In this document: positions 33,601-44,536 of the stretch, piece after piece
Layout of the letters: each line of letters starts with the position of its first letter
Numbering within the stretch: position 1 is the stretch's first letter
NCBI GenBank assembly: GCA_002104935.1
Contig: MCGT01000003.1
Location: 620,001-684,000, forward strand
DNA from: Hesseltinella vesiculosa
Taxonomy: Eukaryota; Mucoromycota; Mucoromycetes; Mucorales; Cunninghamellaceae
Length of the DNA stretch: 64,000 nt
Reading direction: 5' to 3'
Notes under the pieces: generated by a model
Told to the model about the DNA's origin: nothing
The model's input: the letters and a program-made list of their open reading frames with translations, nothing else
Databases searched by the model: none
Made by a program: the position numbers and the translations under genes

Positions 33601-36600
33601 TCATTGCTTCGTCATGATCGACCATATGAGACACCCAGCGGCCGAGGTCGGCGGCGGTGGCAGCATCGGACAGGATCCCAGAATCGTCGTGGCACCAATC
33701 GTCCAGGCTGGCGTCCAAGTCAGCGATCCAGTCTTCCAACTTTCGTTTCTGCACCGTTGTCAGCTTGGAGCCCAACTGCGACATGGAAGGTTGCTCGAGG
33801 CAGGCAATCAATTGGGCTACCATACGCTCATTGCGCTTGTCAATATCGCCCAAGCTAAAGACAACAGATTCGATTTGACTCTCGAGGATAGAGTGGCGCA
33901 CAGAAGGGTGCTTTGAGAACAGTGCGCAGTCCCATTGGCGAGGAAGGACCAGTGATCGGGTGCCGAGTTGTGCCTGGGCTAGAGAGATATGAACGCCATA
34001 GCTGTAGCTGGCCATGTAGTCGTACCAGTTGGTGGGCGATGCCGCTTCGAGATCGAATTTTCGGTCGGCAGCCAGGTGGGAAGCTAGGCGGAGAACATTC
34101 TCGTGTTCCAATTGCCAATCCTGAGGGAAAAACGGTTGGATCGCCTCGACAGCCTTGGCAGCAATGAAAAGTAAACGCTGGAAATCGGCAGCACCACGGT
34201 AGGGGGCATGGCGTGAGTTTGCGTGGCTGTTACTGTTGCGGTTGCTACCGGCAGTCGGCATTGGTGTGCCGTTGGGGAGGGTTGCGTTGCTACTGGCGCT
34301 GGCTACGGCGGCGGTAGGCTGGGCTTTGGTGAACATCTTGTTGAAGAGCGACTTGCTGGCTACAAAGTACTGATCGGCAGTGGGCAGCGTGGCTTTGGTA
34401 TTGCGTGTCCAGTAATGATACGCGCCTTGGTAGGCTTCGCGCCAGGTGACAGGTCGGGGAGCACACACCTGATAGACGTAGGGGAAGTATTGCACGTGAG
34501 GTAATCGGCTTGGCAGTGAGTCACGGAGGATTTCATTGTAAGGCAGTACAAACTTGACACCTGGTGGTTTGGCAACACAGGGCGCACCGATGATTGTACG
34601 GGCAAAGTAATCCACTGGTACAATGTCAGCCGTTTGTTGCCCGTCTTCATGGGGGAACACAGAAATTCCCTGGCCAGTCAGCAACACCATGCCATGTATC
34701 CCAGATACACCTTCAACCTAAAACATAACAATAAAACATTGCATGAGACAAGCAACGACCATGTGCATTCTCTGGTTTCGTACCCAGCCAGGCAAAGGTT
34801 CAGCTAAACCAGCACCAAGATGTGTGGCACGGACAATCGATATGGGCCATTGTGCTTTCCCACCTTGGATTTCCTCCACACGGTTGTAATCGACGCGTTT
34901 TAAAATCAAGTATTCGGTCAAAGATTTGGTGAATGTGTAGATGTTGGGGTAATACTGCAAGATTCGTTGTGTCATTTTCGGAATATCTAAGCATCGGACA
35001 TGAGAGTAAGTCCCTCCACCCAACGTGGCTCTTCTTTCTGCCTTTACCTTGCAATTCCAAGCCGACGATTTCCTTCAGCAGTTCTTCAGGATCACCAAGT
35101 TCCATAGGATAGACGCGTTCTTGGACAGGACCATCAGGTAAATTGGGGTTCATGTAGGCAATAGACAGATGAACAAAGGATTCTAGACAAGACAAAAGGA
35201 AAAAAAAAAGAAAGCCGTCAGTCGATCCAAAGCAGGCAAGATTGAGCACTGGTTTACCCATGGCCACACATTCGTCAGCCAAGTCCATCAATCGCAGTGT
35301 GCCCAAGGTGTTTGTCTGTTCGGAAATGTATTAAAAATGAAGGGAAGATCGAGTTTAAATAAAGTTTCGGACTTACCTCAAGCGATAGGTCAAGACGTTC
35401 AGAGGTGTCTAGGGTGGCAGCACAGTGCAAAACGACTTGCGCCTGTGACACCACCATTTCACGGTCCTCGTTGTTCATGGATAAATCAGGCGAGATGATG
35501 TCGCCAGCAATCGGTACAATCTTGGTTTGCACAATGTCGTCAAACACAGCCTCACCGAGCTGTTTGCGCAGGATCACAAACGCCTGTGACCAAAAAAAAG
35601 GTGTGAGAGCCTCACTTTGGACCCCTCATTTTTTTTTTTTTTACCTTGCTGCAGAGAATTTCTTGTTTGAATCGATCGCTTGGGCGGCCCATTTTGCTGC
35701 GTTTAGTGTTGCCGCTGCGAATCAAGAGGAATATGCGACCCAGCGAGCTGCCCAGGGAGTGAATTAATTTCCAGAGAATAGCCTTGCCCACAAAGCCTGT
35801 AGCGCCTGTCAGTAAGATCGTTTTGTTCTTGTAGTATAATTCTACAGGGCCAGGAAGGCTTGTATCCACTTGCTTTGGAGGAGGAAGAGGAGCATTGTTC
35901 ACGGCGGCAGGTGCATTTACAGACTTGTCAAGATCTTTCGTGCTGGCATTACTTTCATGGTGAGGTAGATGCTGTTCAGTGGTGTCACGGTCAGGGACTT
36001 GCGATTCAGGTGCATCTGGTTCAGGTGCTTCTTGGTGCTCTGTTTCTTGAACCACCTCTAGGACTATTTCAGGCACTTGCTGAGGTGCATGTTGCTCGAG
36101 ATCTTTATGTTCATTTTGATGTTGCAGCTGTTCTTGTTTCTGCTGCTGTTGCTGTTCCAGTTGTCGCTGCAGTTCCAGTTGCTGTTGCTGTTCCAGTTGT
36201 CCCTGCTGTTCCAGTTGCTGTTGCTGTTCCAGTTGTCGCTGCTGTTCCAGTTGCTGTTGCTGTTCCAGTTGCTGTTGCTGCTCCTGTTGCCGTTGCTGTT
36301 CCTGTTGCCGTTGCTGTTCCTGTTGCCGTTGCTGTTCCTGTTGCCGTTGCTGTTCCTGTTGCTGTTCCAGTTGCCGTTGTTGTTCCAGTTGCTGTTGCTG
36401 TTCCAGTTGCTGTTGCTGTTCCAATTGCCGCTGCTGTTCCTGTTGCTGCAGCTGTTCCTGTTGCTGCAGCTGTTCCTGTTGCAGCTGTTCCTGTTGCTGT
36501 GCTTCCCGTTGCTGTATTTCTTGTTCTGCTTGTTGTGGCTCAGCTACTTCATACTCTTCTTCAGACTCGTCTTCAGGGTCATCGTCTGGTTGAAGCACTT

Positions 36601-36694
36601 CAAAGCTGGTAACAGAGGGAGGGGTGGCAGGCGATGTCAAGTCATCTTGACCGATTACTTCTTGTAAAACGATGCGCGGTATAGGCATGGTCAT
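30654..36694 (-). CDS. Fatty acyl-CoA reductase fused to a GPAT-like acyltransferase module
   Basis: Thirteen exons, with leftward boundaries 36694-35645, 35583-35377, 35315-35258, 35182-35048, 34986-34784, 34717-33377, 33279-33150, 33067-32383, 32315-32092, 32023-31863, 31782-31627, 31565-31068 and 30995-30654, all join in frame to 1,729 residues. The N-terminus is acidic, then Gln-rich. A fatty acyl-CoA reductase domain follows, with NAD(P)-binding TGATGFVGK (296-304) and active-site YTFTK (YXXXK, about residue 497). After it comes a PlsB/GNPAT-like region with GAYFVRR (1057-1063) and ERARSRTG. The expected HX4D catalytic motif reads SKTLLD (S1014 in place of His), so the transferase may be inactive. 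The protein probably makes fatty alcohols, and the second module may bind acyl donors or the membrane. I chose the ATG at 36694 because the upstream in-frame ATG lies in a T-rich leader. Confidence 0.85.
36120..36535. repeat. Imperfect minisatellite coding a Gln-rich tract
   Basis: Units of about 15-18 bp built from CTGTTGCTGTTCCAGTTG and variants repeat some 25 times. On the minus strand they encode Gln with Glu and Leu at intervals in the N-terminal tail of the FAR-GPAT protein. Such tracts change length readily by slippage. Confidence 0.9.
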
Positions 36695-36912
36695 GGAATT
36701 ACTGACGTGTGCACAATCTACAATCGAGAGAGTGGCTTTGTGGAATGAATGCAAAAGTGAAGGGAAAAAAAGAAAAAAAAAAAAGATAAAAAGGGGCAGG
36801 GAAAGTGAGGCGCAAGACAAAAAAGGCGTACTAGTTGGCGGCGACAGTTTTTTTTTTTTTGTGTGTGTGTGTGCGCCCGCTTTTGTTTATTTTTATTGAT
36901 TTTTTTATTTTC

Positions 36913-37637
36913 ATGATGCCTGATATCACTCGTAAAGAACAAGATACCCATGTATGTCCCAAATGTAATCTGCATTTTGACTATTGCTAATCATGCACAT
37001 CTTTTTGTTTTCTTCTTGCATGTTATATTTCCTTTTTTTTTTTCCAAACGTAGACTTCTTCCACTCCAGCCTCATCTGAGCCTCCTCAAGTGACACGACA
37101 AAAGTATGAGGAAGCCAAAGCAGAACTGCAAGGCTTGCTTAATCGAAAACGCCAAGTTGATGCCAGTTTGGTAGTAACAATGACATGGTTGATTGCAATG
37201 CCTTACATTTTTTTTTTATTACCTAGATCAACCTCGAACATTCGATTTATCTTTTTGAAGGTTCTTACCTTGAAGACACCCAATCGAACGGCAACATCAT
37301 TCGAGGTTTTGACGGATATTTGTCCAACCGGCCTGACAAGAGAAAACAAAAATTCAATGAACTGGACCGACTGTTCTCTCTGTCATCGTCGACATATCAA
37401 AAGGTCAGAACCATCTCTCCCGATTCATATCTGGATTATCTAACTAAAGCGCCTGCTGATTTTACATAGGCATTGGCTCAAAAGGAAGAGCAGGAATCAA
37501 GCCAAGATGACCGGTCAATGTCCCACATTCAGCGCAAGGAAAAGAAGCGCAAGCTGAAAATTCCATCTGGCGCCAACGGAGAATTGCGAAAGAAGAAACG
37601 ATCTGGCTCAGTCTTGGCAACGGATGACGATGAATGA
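36913..37637 (+). CDS. EAF6: Eaf6-type subunit of histone acetyltransferase complexes
   Basis: Four exons, 36913-36951, 37054-37170, 37227-37403 and 37470-37637, give 166 residues. The NuA4/Eaf6 domain is clear: a coiled coil [19 protein letters not shown], then [18 protein letters not shown] and [15 protein letters not shown]. The C-terminus is basic with a likely nuclear signal ([11 protein letters not shown]). Eaf6 is a small shared subunit of NuA4 and NuA3 (MEAF6 in animals) that helps hold the acetyltransferase module. The ATG is doubled ([11 protein letters not shown]), so the start may be either codon. The 5' end lies 218 bp from that of the FAR-GPAT gene, in divergent orientation. Confidence 0.93.
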
Positions 37638-37805
37638 TATCTTTTGCCTCCTTTTTTCTTTTCATTTCATAGTACATAGTTTTAATCGATCATCCCACTT
37701 CTGTCTCTTTCTTTTTCGCCCTTGACCTCTTGTATATACGACCCAATAAAATGACATTGCTGCCTGCGATTTTAATTATACAGTACAAAAAAAAAGTACA
37801 AACGT

Positions 37806-39556
37806 TCAACGGTTTTCAATTTCTTCCTTGATCACTTCAGCCAAACGACGAATTGCCTCATCCATATTTTCTGTCGTCACATTGCTGTAGGAAAGGCGAA
37901 CAAAGGGTGAAGGACCGTCGTTGGGTAAGAAAGCCTGTCATAAGATAAAGTGTCAACTACTGAGGTAACGAGCAATTTATTTATGTATTTTTTTTTTTTG
38001 GACTTACTGCGCCAGGGACGGCAAGGACGTTTTTTGCAATCGCCTTTTCCAGGATCAACTTTTCAGCATCGGTGACACCAACCAGGCGAAGCCAGCAAAA
38101 CATACCACTGTCAGGTTCCGTCCATTCGGCAATGCCCGTCAAGTGTCGCTTCAAGCACTCTAAAAACACCTTGGCTTTGCCTTCGTAAAAGGAAGCCACC
38201 GTCTTGACATGATCCAAAAAGCCTTCGTAGCCCCATTTGTTCAGCAATTCGTATGCCATCAACTGAGATACTCCAGAAGGCTGCAAATTGGTAGACTAGT
38301 CAAATGGAGAAAAAAAAAGGGCGTCAGCGTGTCATTACAAGAACCGAAACCTGCTGCCTACCATCGTATGCAAATCAATGCGGTCAACCAGTGCCTTTGG
38401 TCCGGTGACAACACCCAGGCGAAGCCCAGCCGACAAGATTTTACTGAGGCTGTCAAAGCGAAGCACACGGCCGTCCGAGTCCATGGAAAGGTAAGAGGGC
38501 GTTCGGTAGGGTTGGAACTGCGTGAGAAACAAAAAAGTCATTTGAGGCACGCTCCTTGTTATCATCCGTAATGGGTTGTTTTTTTACCTGCAGATAGTAA
38601 TAAGGGTCATCTTCAAAGATCAGGATGTCATATTTATGACAAATGGCATAGACTTGTTTCTTGCGTTCCAAGGTAGAGCTAGCACCGGTGGGATTGCCAC
38701 CAACAGGCACAGTGTACAAGGCTGGAGGCATGGGCCGGTCCTCGGGCCAATTGGCAAGCACCTGGTCCAGGTGCTCAGGCACCAAACCCGAGCCATCGGT
38801 GTTGACGCCAATCAATTCGCACGGTTGCGATTTCAAAAATGACAAAATACCGGTGTACGTGGGATTTTCCACAAGGATGGGTGTGCCTGGCTCAATCACC
38901 ATTTGAAGGGCCTAGTGACCAAAAAAAAAAAAAAAACAAAGTTTGACCAAGTCCATGGAGAGGCTCCTCTCCACGACCGTGTGCTTTTTGCTGTTACCTT
39001 TGTAATCAAATCTTGAGAACCCACACCCAAAGATACGCTGTATTCTACGTGAGGTTTATGCTCTTGTTGCTGTAAACCACGGATCCACTGATTCAAAGGC
39101 GAAAACCCGCTCTGGCATATAGGAAAGTCGATGTCAGCGACCACTGCTAAAGACGTGTCGTTTTCTTTCTCTTCCTTGTTGCACCTCTGCTCGGTTTCCA
39201 GACTTACCGTCAAATCATAGTTTAAGCACTTTTGAAAGTCGGCAGCATCAACATGAATGATGTCGCCATTCTTAAGGGTCAATTGCATGCTTGCATACGG
39301 AAACGTTTCAGGGTTTGGGCTACCAGCGCCTAAGGAGATCTACAATAGGGCCAAGTATGTTAGCTCTGTGTTGAAATGCCAGTATTGGTCCACAAGGGAG
39401 CTTTACCATGCCAGGTTTGTTCAAGTAAGGGAGCAAGGCACGGACTGTGGCAGGAGAACTGCGTTAGTAATGACACGACACGGCAGACAAGGTGCACTTA
39501 CTGGCTGAAGGATTTCTATTCTTGCTTTCTTGGCTAATGAATTTTGAGTAGTCCAT
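37806..39556 (-). CDS. PLP-dependent aromatic / 2-aminoadipate aminotransferase (Aro8-like)
   Basis: Eight exons, leftward 39556-39502, 39444-39407, 39339-39208, 39111-38998, 38911-38588, 38517-38362, 38280-38008 and 37934-37806, give 406 residues, typical of AADAT/Aro8 enzymes. Signatures are the N-terminal [50 protein letters not shown], the aspartate in [11 protein letters not shown] that contacts the pyridine nitrogen, and [13 protein letters not shown], where K247 should form the PLP Schiff base. Such enzymes transfer amino groups between 2-oxoglutarate and aromatic amino acids, kynurenine or 2-aminoadipate (lysine synthesis). Substrate choice cannot be read from sequence. No presequence is evident, so a cytosolic place is likely. 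Confidence 0.92.
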
Positions 39557-39948
39557 GGTTTACAATGTCAAAATGAAGACTGGTGAAAGAAAAGTGGAAT
39601 GAAAAAAAAAAAAAAAGATGTGATGCGCTTTTTTACGTTGTCTGAAAAAGGCAACTCTGATCAGATGACTACGCAAAACTCGCTCGAGGAGAGGATATCC
39701 GTTTGCCCGGGGTCAAGCTTACCCGCTTTTTTTTTTTTTTTTTTTGACAGGTCCTCGCATGATCTCATTGCAGGAGCTGCATGAATTTGTGCGTTTTCTT
39801 TAAAAAACAGAGGTTTATTTATACAGTAAGCGTGGGCTAAACACAGGAGAAGGGAGGAATGAGAATGCAGAAAGGAGAAAAAAAAAGTGTTTGATGGTAT
39901 GTGGTGGTATCCAAGAAAAAAAAAGGAGGAATGACGGACCATTCCGTA
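39557..39948. other. Intergenic region
   Basis: Promoter side of the aminotransferase gene and 3' side of the copper transporter gene. It contains a T(22) run near 39728-39745. No gene is seen. Confidence 0.45.
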
Positions 39949-40600
39949 CTAATGATCGTGGCCGCCTTGCGCAGAGAGGCCACCAATGGATCGATATCTT
40001 CCAAAAGCCATTTCACCCACAAATATGCCAACGATGACAACAATAAAATAGCCGCCGTTGCCGGTCATGACGACCATCATCAGCAGATAGCTCATGAACG
40101 ACGACAGGGCTGTGAGGAAGCTGCGTGCTGGGTCGTCAATCCAGGAAAATGGAGGAATAGAAGGTGTTTGTCGTTCAGTCGGATACGTCAATGCTTCTGA
40201 GCTGCTTGAGCTCGAATAGGAGGGGTCTTGCTTGGACTAAAGAATGGGCGAGTCAGTTTGGGTTGGACAAGCACTTTTTCCTGTAAAAGCGAAAAACCAA
40301 AAAAAAGAAAAAAACAAAACTTACAGCGAGGATAATCGAAGGACGCACACGGTCGTTTTTGAGAGCATACTTGTTCGCGCGCCAAGTGATAAAATAGACC
40401 TCTACAGCCAGTAAACCACGAGATACGATGGCAAACACAAAAAGACCAATACAAGCGCCAATGTAAGCAGCCTCGTCAGTGGGCACCCAACTACTTAACC
40501 AAATACCGTCACCAGTTGACGACCAGTGAAACGTGCCCATTCCCATCGACATAGACATGCTACTGTCTCCCATATTCATGTTGTGGCTGCTATGATCCAT
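39949..40600 (-). CDS. Ctr-family high-affinity copper transporter
   Basis: Two exons, 40600-40325 and 40236-39949, give 187 residues. The extracellular N-terminus is rich in Met and His (MDHSSHNMNMGDSSMSMSMG), the mets-type copper ligands of Ctr proteins. A first membrane helix (YIGACIGLFVFAIVSRGLLAV) follows, then a cytosolic loop with a serine run. The second helix contains the closely spaced methionines of MSYLLMMVVM. The third carries a GXXXG packing motif (GIFVGEMAFG). The C-terminus has Cys-free HDH. Ctr proteins form trimeric Cu(I) channels at the plasma membrane and need a reductase to supply Cu(I). The next two genes downstream in the map encode such a reductase and a Bim1-like copper binder, which supports a role in copper uptake. 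Confidence 0.92.
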
Positions 40601-41448
40601 GGCTTTGTTACTAGCACAAAAAAAAAGAAAGTTGGAAAAGAAGGAGGGAAAAAATATTCAAGCCGCTTTTCTTTTTTAAGGCGACAGAGAACCCGGCGGC
40701 CTTTTAATTAGTTGGAGCAGCAAAATGTTCTCAACTGTGGCGGCTCGTCATAGCGAAATGCTCTCACCATTTGGAGCTGAAACCTTATTTGGGTCAGTTG
40801 ACAGAGAGTTGGACCCTGCGTGAACGTGTCGCAGAATTCTATTTCATGCAAGTTTGTTTCCGCTGTCTCTTGAAACTGACCAGGCTATCGATCCTTCCGT
40901 TCCTAATTCATCCTTGTTTCATTCATTGCTGTACCACCATTTCCAAGGCTGAGCCAGGGTATCATTCTCACCTAGCATGAGCCTGGCACATGCGATCACT
41001 GTTATCAAAAAAGAAGGGATCAAGGGGGCCGAGCAGTGACGGAACAAGATCAATGTACCCTGTGCAAAATGAAGCTGCTCGAAACGAGATGCTTCAACCA
41101 TAGCACCGTAACATTCGTTTTTCCAAGCCAGGTATCCTCTGCCATATGGATTTCGGGCAATGCAAAGGCATCGGGTTATTTTATGTTGGTACGGCGGCGT
41201 CGCCGGTCGGATCGGATCTGGTGGTTGGGCAGATAGCGTATGCTCGTTGATCTCTCTCTCTCTCTTAAACACAATAGCAGATATGCTTGTGCAATCAGCC
41301 TTGATCATACCTCGATTTGAGATAAGTTACTGAGCAGATCGCCTCGGCGCAGAAAAGAGGCGTCATTTATATGAACAAGTTTGGGTAAAAATAGAAAGAT
41401 GACAGAATGGGAATGCATGCTAAGGATGATGTGTAAATGGAGACATGC
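40601..41448. other. Intergenic region between Ctr and reductase genes
   Basis: Both neighbours are transcribed leftward, so this holds the Ctr promoter and the reductase 3' end. A minus-strand frame (40919-41308) is open but has no motif and I do not call it. A short CT run lies at 41250-41264. I saw no copy of the Mac1-type TTTGCTC core here. Confidence 0.4.
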
Positions 41449-43170
41449 CTAGTCAAAATCTTCGCAAATCAGCGTGACTTGACAAGACTTGGTATGATCC
41501 AAGGCGGCAACGCCGTTTTTGAAGACCCGGTTGAAAGGCGGTGGGCCACACACTAAAAGAGAAAAGAGTGAGTGGTCATGCAAAATGACGTTGTTGCTCT
41601 TCCTACCAAAAATGCCTAGAGATGAAGTCGAAGAGGCATGACACATGTAATCGGTTGGATTGAACCGGCATTGCTGGATAGGCAAAGGTGTGATGTCACG
41701 TCGTTTTTCGCTGAGCAAGCCAGACTTGGGTAGGGATTCATCGAGCTCATCCACGGGCTCATCTGGAGTTTCGAGAGACAGGGATGCGGGATCACCAGTA
41801 TAATGGAGGGCCACATGAAGCTTGGGGAACAGAGCATCGGCTTGGTGAGCGGTGTCGAATTCAGCAGCATACTCGGCTAGTTCCTGGCGGAACCAGCAAA
41901 AATCCTCGGCTCTCCTGACAGTCCAGCAAAAGTAGATATTCTTGGTAAAAACAGGTTGGTCGCGTTGCTTGTAGAGGAGTGACGTGGCCAGCTGGCGAAG
42001 CATCTGCATGCCCCAGGTCACCCCCGCGCCGGCTGAGGCGATCACAATGGTTCGCTGCTGCTGCAACATAGTTTCAGGGTCGGTGGCACTGGTATGGCGG
42101 CCGCAAGGTCCCATCACCATCACCTCCCATTCGTCACTGTCGTTGGCCGCCTTCTTGTCCATGCTGACGGCAGCTTGATGGAGCTGACGAGTGAAGTTGC
42201 CGCGCACAGTCGCATACACTTCTAGCTTTGTATCCTTGTCCGACTGGGCCACGTTGGTGATGGTGAAAGGGTGCCATTGGAACCAGGAGATCTTGGGGAT
42301 ACAAAGGTAGACGTGCTGGCCTGGGTGGTGGTTCAGTGGGCTTGCGAGCCGGATACGGAGGCGGGTGGCATCAGGCAACGCAAACACGTGCATGTGGGCC
42401 ATGCGGTTTTGGACAAAATAGCAAGCAAGCAGGTTCAACACATAGCAGAGGATCCCGGTCAAAAAATAGCGCATGGCATACGGCGTATGGACGGAGATGG
42501 AGCCAATAAAACCAAACGCCAAGAGATGAGAGCCCAGAAAGAATTCATACTTGTACACGCGCACAGGGTACAGGCTGCCCAACACGACAAGACACAGACA
42601 GGCATAGCCGGCTAAGCCGTGCTGGACTTTGGTGGTGGTCAGATAGGTGGCCAAGAACTTGGGGAATTTGGCCCATTGGTAAAGCATGCAGGCCATGTGG
42701 ACGGTAGCCAAGGTCACCATGCAGTAGCCCAGGAATCGATGGAACAAGTTGAGGCGTCGAGCAGACATGCCAGTGATCAATTGTAGAGCAGAGTATTTTC
42801 CTGCTGACCCTAACAAAAAGGGCACAAGCGAGATGGTCAAGAAGCCAGCGCGGTTGGAGTTGAGCCAGAGCGTAGTGCCCACGAGCAGCAGCGGAAGCAG
42901 CATCGTGATCATGGCCACACCAACTAGGATCGCACCAACTGGAGGGAGGGATGTGATCGGTTGGTACGAAAACCGGTTGACAATGTAGCGATCGAGTGAC
43001 TGAAACCAAGTAAGTCTGGTAGCGATCCGACGATTGGGTAAGTTGGCCAGCTTAAGCAGGCCATGGCGTACCGTCAAAATAAATAATACACCAGCCATCA
43101 CCCCCAACAATACTTGAGTTGCCCACTCGTTGATATTGTAGGGCGTTCCGGACATGTCCATATCATCCAT
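41449..43170 (-). CDS. Ferric/cupric reductase (FRE/NOX superfamily)
   Basis: Exons 43170-41607 and 41552-41449 give 555 residues. The 54-nt intron is read because GIF joined to VCGPPPFN restores the NAD(P)H-site motif. It is a multiple of three without a stop, so an unspliced 573-residue reading is also open. There are several N-terminal membrane helices. Paired haem-ligand histidines lie in HRFLGYCMVTLATVH and in SHLLAFGFIGSISVH. The FAD motif is WHPFTITNV, the NAD motif is AGAGVTWGMQML, and the C-terminal site is CGPPPFN. These plasma-membrane enzymes move electrons from cytosolic NADPH to extracellular Fe(III) or Cu(II). Lying between a Ctr transporter and a Bim1-like protein, this one plausibly makes Cu(I) for uptake, though iron is equally possible biochemically. 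Confidence 0.92.
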   Translation of the reverse strand: MDDMDMSGTPYNINEWATQVLLGVMAGVLFILTVRHGLLKLANLPNRRIATRLTWFQSLDRYIVNRFSYQPITSLPPVGAILVGVAMITMLLPLLLVGTTLWLNSNRAGFLTISLVPFLLGSAGKYSALQLITGMSARRLNLFHRFLGYCMVTLATVHMACMLYQWAKFPKFLATYLTTTKVQHGLAGYACLCLVVLGSLYPVRVYKYEFFLGSHLLAFGFIGSISVHTPYAMRYFLTGILCYVLNLLACYFVQNRMAHMHVFALPDATRLRIRLASPLNHHPGQHVYLCIPKISWFQWHPFTITNVAQSDKDTKLEVYATVRGNFTRQLHQAAVSMDKKAANDSDEWEVMVMGPCGRHTSATDPETMLQQQRTIVIASAGAGVTWGMQMLRQLATSLLYKQRDQPVFTKNIYFCWTVRRAEDFCWFRQELAEYAAEFDTAHQADALFPKLHVALHYTGDPASLSLETPDEPVDELDESLPKSGLLSEKRRDITPLPIQQCRFNPTDYMCHASSTSSLGIFGRKSNNVILHDHSLFSLLVCGPPPFNRVFKNGVAALDHTKSCQVTLICEDFD

Positions 43171-43735
43171 GGCGAATCAATACAGTTAGCAACAAAGTGA
43201 ACTAAAAAAAAATAGGAGAAAAAAAAGGAACCAGCAGCATTTTTTTTTTTTTGGCTGTTCATTTTTGAGCTTTCATGGCTTGTTAGCCAATCGGAAACCA
43301 GGATGGCAGCGAAAAGAACGCTTTTTCCATGACACAAGTTTGAAACTCTGTAGCCCTACGCTTGGAAGATGTTTGAGTGGAAAATGATCTATTTTGCTCG
43401 GGGTAAAAAAGTATGTTTAAGTTGCATAATCAACAATTACATTCCCCCCTGCGCATCCATGCCACCGATCGTTCCCCATTATTTTTCTCGCACGAACCCT
43501 TTCTAGCCAGCCATTGTTTTGAGTGGCCCGGGTCAACGCTTTTTTTTTTCCTTCAGCGTTAAACTCTTGTGCAACTGTCAAAGAATTTCATTGTCATAGC
43601 CAATCAACTGTTCGAGAGACAGCAAAATGTTCGCAAATAATTGAAAGCCAGAATTGTTGTTTAGGAGCACTGCATTGCAAAAGCAATCCCTCCTTTTCTT
43701 TTCATTCTTTTCTTTCCCTTTCACTGTAATAGAAT
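43171..43735. promoter_or_regulatory. Divergent promoter of the reductase and Bim1-like genes
   Basis: This 565-bp interval serves both divergent genes. TTTGCTC, the core of the yeast Mac1 copper-response element, is present once at 43393-43399. A single 7-mer is weak evidence, since it can occur by chance at this length and Mac1 normally needs two. T- and A-runs mark both start-codon flanks. Confidence 0.45.
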
Positions 43736-44401
43736 ATGGTTCGTGCTGTCGTCTTGACAACTGCTCTGCTTGGCTTCTTTGGTCAAATGGTCATGGGCCA
43801 TTATCAACTGACATACCCTGCTGCTCGTGGCTTCAGTGAAACCACCGAGCCAACGGGTCCCTGTGGTGGCTTCAATACCGCTGGCAACCGTTCCCAATTC
43901 CCTCTGCAAAACGGCTTCTTGGAAGTCAACTCGGAACACACTTCTTACTCTTATCAGGTGTACTTTAGCGCTGGTGAAAACCCCACTGCTTTCAACACGT
44001 CTATCCAAATCGGCTCTGGACAAGTCAACTATCCTGCTCAAAGCTGCTGGGCTATCAACTTCCCCGCTAACGCCGGTATCTCCAATGGCACTGTCGGTAC
44101 TATTCAAGCTATCTACAATGCTGGTGATGGCATGCTTTATCAGGTACGTCTCCCCCCAAAAAAACACCATTGCTGGGTTGCTCAATTTTTTGTGTTTTAG
44201 TGTGCTGATGTTGTTGTGGTGAGCAGCCCCGCCAACTTTAACACCTCCGCCTGCGTGAATGCTGATGGTTCCAAGCCCAACCTTGGCTCCAGTAATTCGT
44301 CCTCGTCTTCATCCTCACCTGCTAGTGCTGGTACGCAAGTCCAAGTGGGTGCTGTTGTCATGGGCCTTTCAAGCGTTCTAGCCTTGGCTCTCGCTCTTTA
44401 A
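43736..44401 (+). CDS. Bim1-like (X325) GPI-anchored copper-binding protein
   Basis: Two exons, 43736-44143 and 44201-44401, give 202 residues. A signal peptide (MVRAVVLTTALLGFFGQMVMG) should be cut to leave an N-terminal histidine, HYQLTYPAARGF. That is the first ligand of the copper site in LPMO-like X325/Bim1 proteins. Cysteines at GPCGGF, SCW, the exon-2 start CAD and SACVN fit the family's disulfides. NGT and NTS glycosylation sites and a Ser-rich linker follow. The C-terminal hydrophobic segment after GTQVQVG suggests a GPI anchor. Cryptococcus Bim1 helps Ctr1 acquire copper under limitation rather than cutting polysaccharide. Its position beside Ctr and reductase genes supports that role, by inference. 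Confidence 0.85.
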
Positions 44402-44536
44402 ATTTGCTCCCCCTCCCTCCCCTCCCTCCATTCCATTCCTTGTTATTTTTTTTTCATTCGCATTCTATCCGTGACCAGTAATAAAATCCTGCTCATTGTA
44501 AACTACCTCTATCTCTATTAATTAAAAGTCTAGTTC

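Noticed and set aside
35860..36667. Plus-strand Val/Ala/Pro and Leu/Phe-rich frames over the Q-tract
   Set aside because: These are alternate-frame translations of the glutamine-coding repeat, not genes.
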